Positions 34,739 through 46,146 are shown, counted from the first letter of the stretch. The stretch: DNA of 64,000 nt from Hymenopellis radicata (GCA_015501595.1 JADNRX010000200.1:39421-103420); one strand, 5' to 3'. Program-made: numbers and translations. The notes: generated by a model from the letters alone, not told the origin.

Positions 34739-36566
34739 ATCGTTGAAGCGTAAATCCGATGCTGTACCACCACCTCCACGCTTTAAGCGTGGCTATGTAT
34801 TTACTACGAATGTACCATCACAATCAAAAGCTCCTCCGAGCATTTCTTCCACTTATACTGCTCCTCCACTTCCTTTACCTCCTGAACATATTCGCAACGA
34901 TCCTACCATTCAGCAGTCTCTTGCTGCTGTTGCCAACTATATCGAGGTCAGCACACCAATCAATGTTGACCGCTTTGAGCGACTTCTGGCCAAACATCCC
35001 AATCAACCCTTTGTGAAGTCTATTACTCGTTCGCTTCGTGAAGGGTTTTGGCCATTGCATGACGGTGAGTGGGAAGCGCACCTCAAAGAGCAGATCAAAG
35101 ACAATTACTCTACTGAGGAGCGCGATCTCACTGAGCTGCGCAAACACCGTGATCAAGAAGTCGCTGCGGGTCGCTGGTCACCTGCGCTTCCAGAGGGCTT
35201 TAAGCTCCTTCCTGGTATGCGCCTGTCACCCATGTTCGTGGTGTGGCAGAAAGGTAAACCACGTGTCGTCATGGACCATACTGGCAATGGTCTTAATGAG
35301 GGCATTGCGAGAGAGGATGCAAAAGTGAAGTACGACGACATGCACTCCTTTGGGCAGGTACTGCATGACGTCCTTCAAACTCACCCTCACGAGGAAATCC
35401 TGCTCTTCAAGAGTGACATCTCGAAGGCATTCCTCAATCTCCCTGTTCATCCCATCTGGCAACTGCAGCAGGTTGTCATCGTTGACGGTCGCCATTATAT
35501 TGTGCGCCGTCTCATCTTTGGAAGTCGTGCATCTCCATACTGCTGGTGCTCGTTCTCCGGTCTGGTTAACTGGATCGCTTGGGAACTTGACGTACTCGGC
35601 TTGCACGACTACATGGACGACTACTACGGCTGGGACACCAGTCGCAATCTAGTACTCTTTCATGGACAGCGACGTCCACATCGTCAAGTCCAGCTTCTTC
35701 TCTTGTGGGACTCTCTTGGCATTCCCTATGAGGACAAGAAGCAAGAGCACGGTCGTCAGCTGAAGATTATTGGTTTCTGGCTTGATGCCATCTACGGCTC
35801 CATTTCCCTCACTCCAGACTCCATCACAGACATGATCACTAGAATCGAGTCGTTCTTGTCTGATCTCAAACCTCCTCTCAAGGAATGGCTATCCTTGGGT
35901 GGTTATCTCAACTGGGCTTTGAATGTGCTGCCTTGGGCACGGCCAGCACTTACAGAGCTCTACCGCAAGATCAGCGGTAAAACCCTGCAGTACAAAGGCA
36001 TTCCATTGAACCTTGAGGTTAGATCTGACCTCACTTGGTTTGTCAATGCATTGCGACACTGTATCGGAGTGCGCTTCGTCAATGCGCAGGCTTGGGACGA
36101 TACAGAGGCTGATATGGTCTGTTGGACAGATGCTAGCAATCTGGGCCTTTCCTTTGTATATGCTGGAAATGGCTTTTGCTATCGACTCCGAACTACAACC
36201 GGAGTTGATACCTTCTTCAGAGAGCTGTTAGCTATCTTATGTGCTGTCCATCATGCCGCCTCTCGTCCCTATCCACCTCGTACGCTGTTGATTCATTCTG
36301 ACAGCCTCGACTCCGTCTCAGTGTTCGATACTCTGGCTGCTTCTCAGTCAAGTCACAATGCTATCCTCCTTGCTATTGCAGACATTGTCATGCGTACAGG
36401 CATTGACGTACGTGTGAGGCACATCCGCGGGGTTGACAATGTGATGGCAGACATGTTGTCCCGCTTGCTGTTCTCTGACTTCCAGAAACAGTTTCCCTCC
36501 TACCGCATCCGCATTATGGAGCCACCTCGAGAGCTCCTGCCGGTGCGATGGAGAGATTGCTTTTAG
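34725..36566 (+). CDS. Ngaro-2 reverse transcriptase-RNase H, intact
   Basis: 613 residues from the ATG that overlaps the gag stop. RT motifs: VVMDHTGNGLN (183-191), the first catalytic Asp231 in FKSDISKAF, IFGSRASPYCW (264-274), YMDD at 296-299 and FWLDAIYGS. RNase H acidic residues are apparent at Asp469 (CWTDAS), Glu500 (FFRELLA), Asp526 (HSDS) and Asp571 (GVDNVMADMLSR). No protease, DDE integrase or methyltransferase domain is visible, as expected for Ngaro. It copies the element RNA into DNA. This frame is also open upstream through all of gag from 33363, so a longer product by frameshift is formally possible; the ATG start is preferred because protein homology between copies changes frame there. 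Confidence 0.92.
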   Translation: MSKPKSLKRKSDAVPPPPRFKRGYVFTTNVPSQSKAPPSISSTYTAPPLPLPPEHIRNDPTIQQSLAAVANYIEVSTPINVDRFERLLAKHPNQPFVKSITRSLREGFWPLHDGEWEAHLKEQIKDNYSTEERDLTELRKHRDQEVAAGRWSPALPEGFKLLPGMRLSPMFVVWQKGKPRVVMDHTGNGLNEGIAREDAKVKYDDMHSFGQVLHDVLQTHPHEEILLFKSDISKAFLNLPVHPIWQLQQVVIVDGRHYIVRRLIFGSRASPYCWCSFSGLVNWIAWELDVLGLHDYMDDYYGWDTSRNLVLFHGQRRPHRQVQLLLLWDSLGIPYEDKKQEHGRQLKIIGFWLDAIYGSISLTPDSITDMITRIESFLSDLKPPLKEWLSLGGYLNWALNVLPWARPALTELYRKISGKTLQYKGIPLNLEVRSDLTWFVNALRHCIGVRFVNAQAWDDTEADMVCWTDASNLGLSFVYAGNGFCYRLRTTTGVDTFFRELLAILCAVHHAASRPYPPRTLLIHSDSLDSVSVFDTLAASQSSHNAILLAIADIVMRTGIDVRVRHIRGVDNVMADMLSRLLFSDFQKQFPSYRIRIMEPPRELLPVRWRDCF

Positions 36567-37550
36567 AGGCATTGGGTGAGGGGAGACGCACTCGTCCCCC
36601 TCGCCCATCCATGGACTTGCAGAAATTAGATGAACTTGTCTTATACTTGCAGGCTCATGCTATTGAGACTTCTACACGTCTTAATTACTCTACTGGTGCC
36701 AGAGATTACGCTCACTTCTGTAAAACACATAACCTGTCTTTGGATCCTACTCCGGAGACCTTATCTCGTTACATTGCGTACACATCACAATTCATTGCTT
36801 CTGCTCCAAAATACTTGTCTGGCGCGAAACATTTCCTCAAAGAGTTCTATCCTCACTTTGCTGACGCTCGTGCATCTGCACTCGTCCAAGCTACTATCCG
36901 AGGTGCTAAGAAGGTGAGAGCGGATCCTATACATAGGAAACCTCCACTTCGCATCCATCACCTTCAACTCTTTGTCAATATCGCAAATCAGACTCAGAAG
37001 TACGATGATCTTCTTTTTGCCACCATCATGTCATGTGCCTTCTATGCTGTTCACCGGATGGGAGAACTGGTGCAGCCTAATCAGAAGAAGCTTCGTGATT
37101 GGAAGAAGATCATCAAGCGATCCAGTCTCAATTGAACCTGGATACGCTGGCTATCGCTTGCCTTATCATAAAAGCGATCCATTCTATCAGGGCACTGATA
37201 TACTGTTTACTACTCAGAAAGAGGCTGATCCAATTGCTCTTCTGAAACGGTATGTCTTGCGCAGAGATAAGCTGCATGGTGCTCGAGCGGCACTCTTCAT
37301 ACGTGACAATGGCGTGGTACCAACTCGATCCTGGTTTGAATCCAAATTCTTTGCGCTGGTGAGTAAAGAGTTTGGTGGTCATTCAGTCCGTTCTGGAGGC
37401 ATAACACACTACGCATCTCTGGGACTGGCTGAATCTATTCTCCAAGCCTTAGGTCGTTGGTCATCATCTGCTTGGAAGATCTATATACGCGACCATCCAG
37501 CAGTGCGTGTCGCTCAGCAGTTAGCAGCTCAAAAGAAATCCTCCTATTAA
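36548..37550 (+). pseudogene. Ngaro-2 tyrosine recombinase, single frameshift
   Basis: Starts as in copy 1 but loses two bases at about 37132 (CTCAATTGAACC for CTCAAATTTGAACC). The frame stops after residue 195, between the first catalytic Arg and the HxxR box. The rest (37137-37550) stays open in the shifted frame and retains GGHSVRSGG and KIYIRDH. This is the only disabling lesion I found in copy 2. Together with the intact recombinase of copy 1, the two elements hold one good version of each gene. Confidence 0.92.
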
Positions 37551-37624
37551 AACCTTCCTCATCTTGCGTTTCGTAAACATCTTTCTTCACCTCCATCCAC
37601 CCCTCCACTCCACACATGCATAGC

Positions 37625-38557
37625 ACAGTAGGCACTTTACGATACACTTAATTGATGAGGCCCTTGGGGTCCGATTTGGCCTAACTCCGTGTGATCTGAA
37701 AGCATAGGTCGATGTAAATGCGGATTCCAAGGGTAGGGAGCATTTTCAGAGGCCTCTGCATGCCCCACACCTCTCCATACCCCTATACCTAACTCCCTGC
37801 TTCAGGGAGTCCACTCAGTTAGCTTAACCGAGTCAAACCGAGTCAAATCATCATTTGGTCAAAAATCTGCATTGTTTGACTAAATACTGACTCTCTGCTG
37901 CTACTACTGCAGCTACTCCATCCTCTGAGCTCTTCCTAGACTTGTCTAGCCTGTGTCTGGTGTTGTAGTAACAACAGAGGCCACTCACAGGGTGCCCTAG
38001 AAGGTTTAGGCAAAAGTTCCCACGCTCTGCCTTCTGCCTCTTACCATCACCTTCTCCCAGAGGCAAGCAGTTCGTGATCCCTCCAGTCCTCCTGCTCAGG
38101 ACTGATGCCATACCCCTCTAGAGCACTGTCTGAAGCCGCCTAGCCAGCCCCAAAACCAGTCCAGACAGGCCCAAAGTGTCCAATTTGTGGGAAATTCGCA
38201 CTTTTGCTCTCCCAGGCAAGCAGCACTTGCTCTACCCAGTCCTCTTGCTCAGGACTGATGCATTGGCAGCTCTTCAGAGCTGATGCCTTTTGTGCCCAGA
38301 TACCCATTCCTTTTCAAGGACTCCTTATCAAGGACACTTCTGTGGGCTATCTGGTCACAGGTGCGCTCTCTGCACTGTCTCACTCCCCTCCAGCTAATCT
38401 GTGTTATCTGGTCACAGTTAGCTCCGCTTTTTTGCATCCCCTCCCACCTCTCCCACTGTAATTACAGTAACTACATTTCATGTATTATCTACCATGTACT
38501 GTAAGGCACTTTACGATACGCTTAATTGATGAGGCCCTTGGGGTCCGATTTGGCCTA
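37625..38557 (+). repeat. Ngaro-2 right repeats (B1-A2-B2)
   Basis: B1 37625-37707 contains GGCACTTTACGATACACTTA and ends in CATAG. A2 37709-38436 has an internal deletion of about 100 bp relative to A1 (GCATTGGCA joined directly to GCTCTTCAGAG near 38270). A joining segment with CTGTAATTACAGTAAC follows, then B2 at 38499-38557 ending GATTTGGCCTAG. B2 lacks the outer GTGTGATCTGAAAG segment found in B1 and the solo repeat. Confidence 0.85.
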
Positions 38558-38558
38558 G

Positions 38559-39924
38559 GAAGACGTGCGCTTTGGGGCCGTGGACACGGTGGATGTCGGA
38601 GACGGGATAGATTGCGCGGGCTGCACTGCTCTCGTGGCCATGGCTATCGTGGTACTGTCCGCAATCGTTGAGCCAGCTGTCAAGGATCAGTTAGAGCTAG
38701 GATATATACAGGATAATGAAAGTACTTACAATAGCATAAATTCGCAAATGCAATCATTGATTGCTCGACGGCGTTGTAGGCTTCTGGAGCGGCGTCGGGC
38801 CAAGTCAACCCAGTCGCAAATGCCTTGCCTGCATGAACACTGAGAATTGTTAGCACGATAATTCAACGGAAGTAAAATAACGTACCTGTAGACTTGTAAT
38901 TGCCCTTTTTCATCTGGTCCGCAAAGTAAAATCGAACAAGCCATCTTGAACTTGTCGTGAATCGAATCAGCACTGCTTTGCAGAGCCGCGGCTCCTTGGC
39001 GTAATGCGCTGTTGAGAGGTAAGTAATGTTAATGCAAAATAGACAAAACTTACACTTAGACTTGATCCGGACTGTACTTCTCCGGTTCGGTCTTCCGCAT
39101 CGTCTCCCATTCCTTCAGCTCCTCCTGATACTTCTCCTCAATCAAAGTCTTGAGGTGCTCCTTCTCCGCTGGGCTGATGGCCTCGTAACGAGCCTTCATG
39201 ATCGCATGTTGATATGTTAGGTGCTCGACCTTGGCGGGCTTCACATTTGGGTCGGTCTTGAGAGCCTCTGCACGGGCTTGAGTAGCCGCATTGCAAGCCG
39301 CATTGAATGCTGCCGTGACCTCATCGCGTACTTCGTCAATGTGAAGGCTTGTAAACAATTGCATGACTTGACGGCGACGAGGTTTGTCATCGGCGGCGGC
39401 GGCGTCAAGGGCAGACGCAACGACACTCTCGGCCTCCTTCGAAGTGTTGAGATACTTTGCGCGATACCAGGCGACGATTTTCTAGAAGTGGCGTCAATGA
39501 GCCTCATAGACCTACATAAGTGGAGATGCTTACCGCGCCGAACCGTTTCAGCTTCCGGCGTTCTTCTTCTGCGTCTTCCTTGGAAAGAAGAGCAAGACGG
39601 ACACCTTCCGCCGTCTCCCAGACCTTCACCTCTTCGTCAGTGGGTTGGGTTGGGACATGATCCAGGTCATCCTACAGAGGTAGGTCAGCGCCGTAGGAGA
39701 TGCAATGTGATGAGTGTACATACCTCAAGGTTAGGCAAGTGCCCATAACAAATATCGTAGCGAATAGCGGAGGTACGACTCCATTTCCCAATAAATCCGA
39801 TGCCGGCTGCTGTCGCATTCTCCCACTTGGATTTTTAAGCCTCGAAGAAGGCGAGCTTGTGCGAATTGTCGGCAATCCAGCTTTTCTTGCCACGCTTGCC
39901 AGGATTGGCTTTGGGTCGAGTCAT
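38559..39924 (-). pseudogene. Multi-exon hypothetical gene between Ngaro-2 and a TIR element
   Basis: The reverse strand gives a coherent gene: ATG at 39924 (MTRPKANPGKRGKKSW), exon to about 39720, further exons about 39534-39676 and 39066-39485 (intron 39486-39533 with GTAAGC and CTAG), about 38881-39012, about 38728-38832 (HAGKAFATGLTWPDAAPEA), and 38559-38680 (WLNDCGQYHDSHGHE), all joining in frame. In-frame TAA stops lie in exon 1 (after FFEA, near 39836) and after SPDQV (39056), each one C to T change from Gln. The protein is charged, helical and rich in Lys/Glu. The function is unknown to me; relatives may be transposon-associated genes of basidiomycetes. It is cut at its 3' side by Ngaro-2, and the family C element sits 9 nt upstream of its ATG. 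Confidence 0.6.
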
Positions 39925-39933
39925 GAGGAAGTA

Positions 39934-41234
39934 GAGATCGGCACGAGTGGCAGATACTTGCGGGTGCCGGCAAGTATTTCGATCACCCGGGTGGTGCCGC
40001 ACCCGGCACCCGGGTGGCAAGTACTTGTTTCCCATGGGTGGTGCCGCGGGTGACAAGTACGAGTTTAGTGAGGCAAGTACTTGTAGCAAGTACTTGTCTA
40101 GTACTTGCACAGAGGTATAACTATATTAAACATGATTTATTGAAATTTATTTGAGGTCAAACGACCTCAACGTCGCTCAGAAACGATGTTGTGAAGAAAT
40201 TTCTCTGATCGCCGAGCTGGCCGAACGTCCCGGCACTTGCCGGATAACGATCGATCCTCTCCGATCTCAGCTCTCACTTCCTCCCACCACAGCACGACGA
40301 TGGTGTCGTGTTCGTTGGCCCCAGAACTTCTTCTGGGGCCTGTTCTACCTTCATTATCTATGCTCCTTCACTCTTCCGACGTGGTTTGGCTTCGCGCCGG
40401 CCGCTGCGCCCTCGGATACGTTCCGGGGCGCATTCTGGTGTTCGTCTTCGCGACGACACCAATTTAACGAGGACCCGCAGCGCGTAGGCCCTCACAAGCG
40501 AGGCAGCAATGATACTGGACCATTTTCTTTGGATTCTCATGCGTGGTTGGCCGTCTGCCGGCCCCGCTGCCTTCAAATACACTGGTGCTCGTCTGCACGA
40601 CGGCACCAGTTCGACGGGGCCCGCAACGTGCGGCGCTCATCTTTATGACGGCGCCGATTGACGATTTCGACACTACTGGAGGTGCGGGTGGTCAGTGACC
40701 TGGGCTGGACGGCGTCGCGGACGCATCCAGCCTCACAGGCGCGTATTTACTACATCTTTGCTTTTCTTTTCTCGTTTACGTTGCGCAGTCTGTCCTCGCC
40801 TGCCTCACGCTCAGCATCTCCTCGTGCCAGCATCTGCTCGTGCCCAGCATCTCCTCATGATCGCCATCTCCTCGCCGCCACTTCTTTCCTTACCCACACC
40901 TGCACTTCCCACTAATGCACTTTGTCAAGCCGCGGTTCTTGCTCTCGCAAGTGGCCGGGGCCTCTCAAATGTGTATCGTGCACGTCTCTAACCCCCGCGC
41001 AATTGCTCGGGGTCGGCGGCGGGCACGAATCATGGGCGGAATGTGGGCAAGTACTTGCCCACCCGGATGGTGCAAATACTTGCCTTTCGAGCAAGTACTT
41101 GCCAAGTACTTGACCCGCGGGTCAAGTACCCGCGGGTGGCAAGTATTTTCGCGGGTGGCAAGTACGGCTTTTGGGTACCAGGTATTTGCCGGACGGGTGG
41201 CGGGTGCACCCGGGTACCCACTCGTGCCGATCTC
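39934..41234 (+). mobile_element. TIR element, family C (complete, non-autonomous)
   Basis: TA on both sides (39932-39933 and 41235-41236). Ends are perfect inverses: GAGATCGGCACGAGTGG and CCACTCGTGCCGATCTC. Subterminal tracts of CAAGTACTTG, GGGTGGCAAGTAC and CACCCGGGTGG words fill 39950-40120 and 41040-41220. The interior has a TTTGAGGTCAAACGACCTCAA palindrome region (40148-40170), a GC-rich middle, and the 3' core (CGCGCAATTGCTCGGGGTCG then GGGCACGAAT) at 40997-41030. I do not find the 5' core of families A, B and D here. No transposase. Confidence 0.9.
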
Positions 41235-41236
41235 TA

Positions 41237-42437
41237 TGAGGAAGAACTGGGAAGAATACACGAGCTGAGGAAGATTGAGGGAGGTGAAATGGAGGTAGGC
41301 AAGTAAGTTCTAAGAACTTGGGCAATGAAATATCTGACAAACAAATGCCGTTGCATGGAGACTGCCAGCTAGAAAATCGAATGACGGTATATTTGGGCAT
41401 GTAAAAGAAAACAAATCTAATCGTGATCGAATATGACGGCGGGCGGCAACATTAATCGCCTTCAGTGGCAACGCGATGGACCAGGATATGCGCGGCTCCT
41501 TATCACGGTTCGAATCTGCTTCGAAAACCTACTCAGTTTCCTGGCTGAATATGATTCTTAGTTTGATAGATGAAGTAGAATTAAATCGATATGTACTCAG
41601 TACCAAAGACCCGAATGCGCGAACACCAAAATATCTATGTGGTATGATGTCTCGAATAGGGTCCTGGCGAGCTCTGAGTCCGACTTGGTGAGGCCTCAGC
41701 TGTGGCGTCCTGAGATCACTCCTTCAACGGCGATGGCACTGGTGCTGGTAGAACAGAAAGATCGTCGGCTCAGCTGTTTGCCTACGGGATCAGCCGCAAA
41801 GTAAGCATTCAAATCCGTGCAGCTCTCATAACGCACCAGGACGTGAAGAGCCCAACTTCTCGGCCACGTCTAACCAAATAAAAAACCTTGCACATGGACT
41901 CTGGCGTTCGTGAGAGCCATTTCGTCTCCGGGATCCAGACGTCAAGGTGAGAGACAGCGTGAGCAAGGCCTGTTGAAGGCAGGTGTCTTTGAGCATGAGA
42001 CGGCCGTGGTCGTCGTGGTCAAGTGGGAAGGAGTTTTTCTCCGATCATGTGTGGTGATCAAAAGATGGCGTTATCGCATGCTCATCACACATGATCGACT
42101 AGTAGTAGTTGCCTCTGTCCACCGTCTTCATTCTATATGTCGATGATTCAGCTTTCCACTGGGTCGTAGGTCTAAGGCCTTCACATGTTTATTGTTGTGC
42201 TCCTTTTGACATGTTCGTTTTCGTTCAGCTCTTATCTGCTCTTGCTTGAATTGACATCCATTTCCAGGAATCTTCGATGAGTCTCCGGACGTATGACTAG
42301 TCCTTGTGATAACTCTTGCTTTTTTATCGTCAATAAACTGGGCTCCGACGAGTTAAACTTGTTCCCTTTTGCATCTGATTTCTGGCGAGGCTCTTGATGC
42401 AAGATACCTGAATTCATCGTATCTCAGTGTCCTGTAG
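41237..42437. other. No gene recognised
   Basis: Moderate GC with only short open frames (for example 41476-41691). It may contain the upstream region of the KDZ gene that starts at 42490. Confidence 0.4.
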
Positions 42438-42445
42438 TATATAAA
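42438..42445 (+). promoter_or_regulatory. TATA-like box of the KDZ transposase gene
   Basis: TATATAAA lies 45 nt upstream of the ATG at 42490, followed by a pyrimidine-rich leader (TTCATTCTCCTC, GACCTTCCC). The spacing suits a short 5' leader. Inferred from position only. Confidence 0.45.
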
Positions 42446-42489
42446 CAGTGGGTTCATTCATTCTCCTCATTGACCTTCCCTTGTTCAGA

Positions 42490-45400
42490 ATGCCTAAGGG
42501 AGCTAAACCGGCTGCGTTTCGCCAATCCGCGAAATCTTCCACGACGTTTACGCCCTCAACGGTTCTTCGCGTTTCTGACAACACCAGTCGACGAATCAAT
42601 GCTCAGACTACTTATTGTGAAGGTCCGTCCACTTTGGATAACACTGCGGAACCTCTAGGCACTGCCGAGGACGTTCATTCCGCTGCTATGGCGGACACAG
42701 TCGTCGGATTCACGTACCTCATGGGCGATCAGGTTGATGCTCAACCTTCGAACAACATTTCTAACGATGGCATCGTTGTCGTAGCTCCCACATGCAATAC
42801 GAACAGTGTAAGTCGTGTTCAAGCTGGTAGTTCTCCTTTAACCCATATGGTCATCTAGGATGATCCCATGGCTACATGGCGGCAGTATAGGTCGCATTAT
42901 CTGGACGAGTTACTTCGCTGGGATGGCCGAGGAGGTGCAGATGACAAGTGTTCTCTTTGTCCTGCATCTCAGATGCCTCAGCGCGCAGAGTATCGATGCT
43001 GCGAGTCAGAATGCCTCAATCTGGGGCTTCTGTGTGGCATCTGCGGTGTTAAACATCACAAGATGTTACCTCTTTATTGGATTGAGGTACACATGTGACG
43101 AAATTCAATGAGCCGACTACTGATGTTTACATGTCCAGCGTTGGAACGACACATACTACGAGCACTGTACGCTACATGATCTGGGGTTATCTGTGCAGCT
43201 GGGTCATTCAGCTGACTCGACTTGCCCCCAACGCTATTCAACTTCGCGTGACTTTACTGTCCTCCATAACAATGGGATTCACACTATTTCTCTCTTCTTC
43301 TGTGGATGTTCTTTTGCCCCGGCCTCATACATTCAACTTCTTCGAGTCGGCTGGTGGCCGGCTACGCCTCTCGAGCCTCGTACGGCATTGTCTTTCACCC
43401 TCTTACGGGCTTTCCATTATCTCAACACTTTGGGGAAGCTGCCCGCGTGGGACATGTGGCAGGGCTTACAGGCGATGTCTGCAAATCAATCGTCTACGGC
43501 TCCTCTGAACCGTTACAAGGTTCTCTTACGCTGCATTCGGCAATGGCGCCACATTAAGATGATGAAACGCGGCGGTCGTGGGCACGATCCGTCAGGGATC
43601 GAAGGGACCGGGGAAGGAGAGCTGGCGTTGCGATGTCCGGCTTGTCCTCATCCCGGGATCAATCTTCCAGATAATTGGCGTGACGAGCACACAAAACGGT
43701 GAGTATCCGCACTGTATAGAAGATTGACAGTATTCTAAAACTCGACAGGTTTCTGTACCGACTCTTCATTGCTATAGATGCTAATTTTCGTGCGCGCAAT
43801 GTCCCTGGAACGTGATCCTCCCCTTACAGATGGGGTTGCTCATTTTATTCTGAGTGGCCCATATCAGGCCCATCTTCGTTCTCACGTCAACGAGGATGAC
43901 ATGTCGACATGTTCCGGCTTCAAGGCAATGTTCCTGGCGAACTTGAAGAACGTGCGCGGACTGAGGACAACTGGAATTGTCGGAGTGACATGTTCTCGCC
44001 ATGGTCTGTGGCGAGCAAACGGTATGGGTGACTTACAATGAGGAGAAAGGTAAACAATTAAATGAGTAAATATCATTTCTGAAGCTGGTAACAGGTTCTG
44101 TAACGTGGATCCACCCGTGGCGGCTTCCCTGAAAGCCAATGGCACGCTTGAAGCTGTGCTTTCGTATGACATTGCATGCAATTACGAGGTTCACTTCTGG
44201 GAGCGTTTGGCGAAACTTCCAGAACAGTGGCGGAGGCGCTTCCAGCCAGGTCAGGTTGTCTTCTGTATTCCCAAGTTCCATCTATGGGCACACAAGGTAC
44301 AGCCCATATTTGTTCACTGCAGAGATATCTCAGATCATTCATAGTCTGCGTGTCACGGACCGTACTCGTTCAACTTCTTGCCAGGGGCTGGTCGTACTGA
44401 TAGTGAAATCATTAAGCGTAACTGGTCTGTCACGAATCGCGCAGCTGCCCAGACGAAAATAATGGGACCTGGGGCGCGTCAAGACACATTGGAGGACATA
44501 TTCTCTTCTCACAATTTTCGTAATACTCAAGCCTTTGGTATGCTTGATCTGTAAATTTTATTAAACATGATCTCAATGTGAATAGGCCGTATCTTTCTCC
44601 GAAAACTGGCTGAAGCAATCAAGAAAGCCCATATTCACGCGCGGGAGTTCACTGAGTTTGATGCAGGATTGGCTCACCTCCTCGGAAAACCAGTCCTGAA
44701 CGAGTGGTTAACCGAAATTGTGGCGTGGGAGGAGGATCACGATCAGCCCTGCCCGTATGAGCAGCAGTTGGAGAAAAAAGAGACGCTGAAGGATATTGAA
44801 TTGGAGCTAATTAGGGAGGAGTAAGCCGCTCTAGTTCGGGCTGGTGGCGTTGCGCAGGAGTCCAGCATGATACTCTTCTTAATGACGGCTTTCGAGGCTG
44901 AAGTTTTACAGTAAGTTGATTGGTTTAAGCCTGCGGACTATTTATCATTTCGTAACTTAGATGCGCACTCGCGTGGGAGGTTAAAGCCCACCGCTCTGGT
45001 GCCACCTACCAGGAACTCAACATCGAAAAACAGCGCGGAGTTATTACCCGATTAATCCAGCGGATCCGTGGCCTTCAGCAAATTTTCATGCCTCACCTGC
45101 GGGCGTACTTGACTCCACAGTAGTTGATCCACATTGACAGTCCCAGTTCAGTACTCCCAGAAGAGACGAAGCTCTTTCTTCCCTCCGAGTTGAAGAAACG
45201 CGATCGGATCCTTAATCGAGCATGTGTTCATGGCCTGGTCGATGCCGAGACGCGTATGCGAGAGGCTGAATGTAGGGAAGTGTTGGAGGACCTGCGGCAG
45301 GGCCTCCACACACGCTCTGCTGCCCACATGTTCACGGTTCGCAATGTGACTGGGCAGAATCCGACGACCCGAGCGGAAGGCATCCAGCGCAAGATACAGA

Positions 45401-46146
45401 TCGGTATTCAACTAAACAAACTTCGCTATCAGTGGGCTTGCAATGCTTTATTCCAGCTCAGAGGACATGGCGAGTGGGAACGGGAGTTGCAGATTCTCGC
45501 AGATGCTGACGTTAGAGGCCTGACTGAGCGGATGCTTTCCACGCAAGAGGAGGAAGAGAGGAACCGGCTACGCGATCTCGCCATCATTGATGAGACAATT
45601 TTGGATCCAGCCTCGTCTGATGCGGTCGTCGCACCTGAAGAGAGGCGGCGGCACTTATCTTGGATTTGGTATTTGCCGACGGAGATCCAGTCGAACGTTG
45701 ACGACGCCGATTCCTCCTCTGTGCACGAAGGCAAGTACATTCCAAGCATAAGGTATTTGACACTGATGAGCTTTATAGCACTGAGAATTGAGTGGTGCAA
45801 GGCTCGTGCGCGGAAACTACGCTGGCAAGAAGAAGTTGAACTGTTGCTCGAAGAGATGCGCAGGGTCATTCAGTATCACCGATGGCAAGGGGAATGGTGG
45901 CTTCAACGCCTGGACATGCGCAGGACGGATGTATCTCCGGAGTTACATCAAGGTATGTTCGCTTTCGCGATGGAGCAGGCCGCGAGGCGAGCCGACATCG
46001 CAAACGACCTCTCAGGGAAGTGGGCGGCTGTGCGACAAGTTGCTGAGGATTTCCTGGCAGATCGAGCACCTTCTCAGATAGTGGAAGTAGATTTTGATGA
46101 GGAGGACATACCCGAAGAGAACTTGTACGACGATAGGATTGAGTAA
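42490..46146 (+). pseudogene. KDZ transposase with CxC2-type cysteine cluster, copy 1
   Basis: Start MPKGAKPAAF; exons with short introns at about 42809-42858, 43087-43138 and 43699-43748. A CxC2-like cluster (KCSLCPAS, YRCCESECLNLGLLCGICG) is followed by LPLYWIE, WNDTYYEHCTLHDLGL and LRVGWWPATP, all typical of basidiomycete KDZ proteins. The transposase core follows: IAIDANFRARN, GMGDLQ before GER, LSYDIACNYEVHFWERL, FCIPKFHLWAH, GRTDSEIIKRNW and GARQDTLEDIF, then a long helical C-terminus to 46146. KDZ (Kyakuja-Dileera-Zisupton) enzymes are DDE-type DNA transposases. In-frame stops TGA 44039 (in GDLQ-stop-GER), TAA 44822 and TAG 45121 kill it, unless some are in unrecognised introns. All three are one C to T step from Arg or Gln codons. 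No terminal repeats were found. Confidence 0.85.

Larger units (their letters stand above)
32039..38557 (+). mobile_element. Ngaro-type tyrosine-recombinase retrotransposon, copy 2
   Basis: Complete layout: A1 (32039-32862), gag, RT-RNase H, recombinase, B1 (37625-37707), A2 (37709-38436), B2 (38499-38557). This A1 - genes - B1-A2-B2 split direct repeat arrangement lets the circular intermediate be rebuilt after reverse transcription. Gag and pol are intact; the recombinase has a frameshift. The right end interrupts the minus-strand gene at 38559. No target duplication is expected for this class and none is obvious. B2 is shorter than B1 at its outer end. Confidence 0.92.

Noticed and set aside
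34725..36566. Ty3/Gypsy or DIRS1 assignment for the element
   Set aside because: No aspartic protease, DDE integrase or methyltransferase domain; the repeats are A1...B1-A2-B2 and not LTRs or inverted repeats.
36548..37550. Bacteriophage-type integrase or Crypton as source of the tyrosine recombinase
   Set aside because: The gene is part of one unit with gag and RT-RNase H and is framed by split direct repeats, which fits Ngaro.
40151..40991. Open frames of 80-165 codons inside the family C element
   Set aside because: Several frames overlap on both strands, no motif, and the homologous segment at 51600-52181 does not keep them open.
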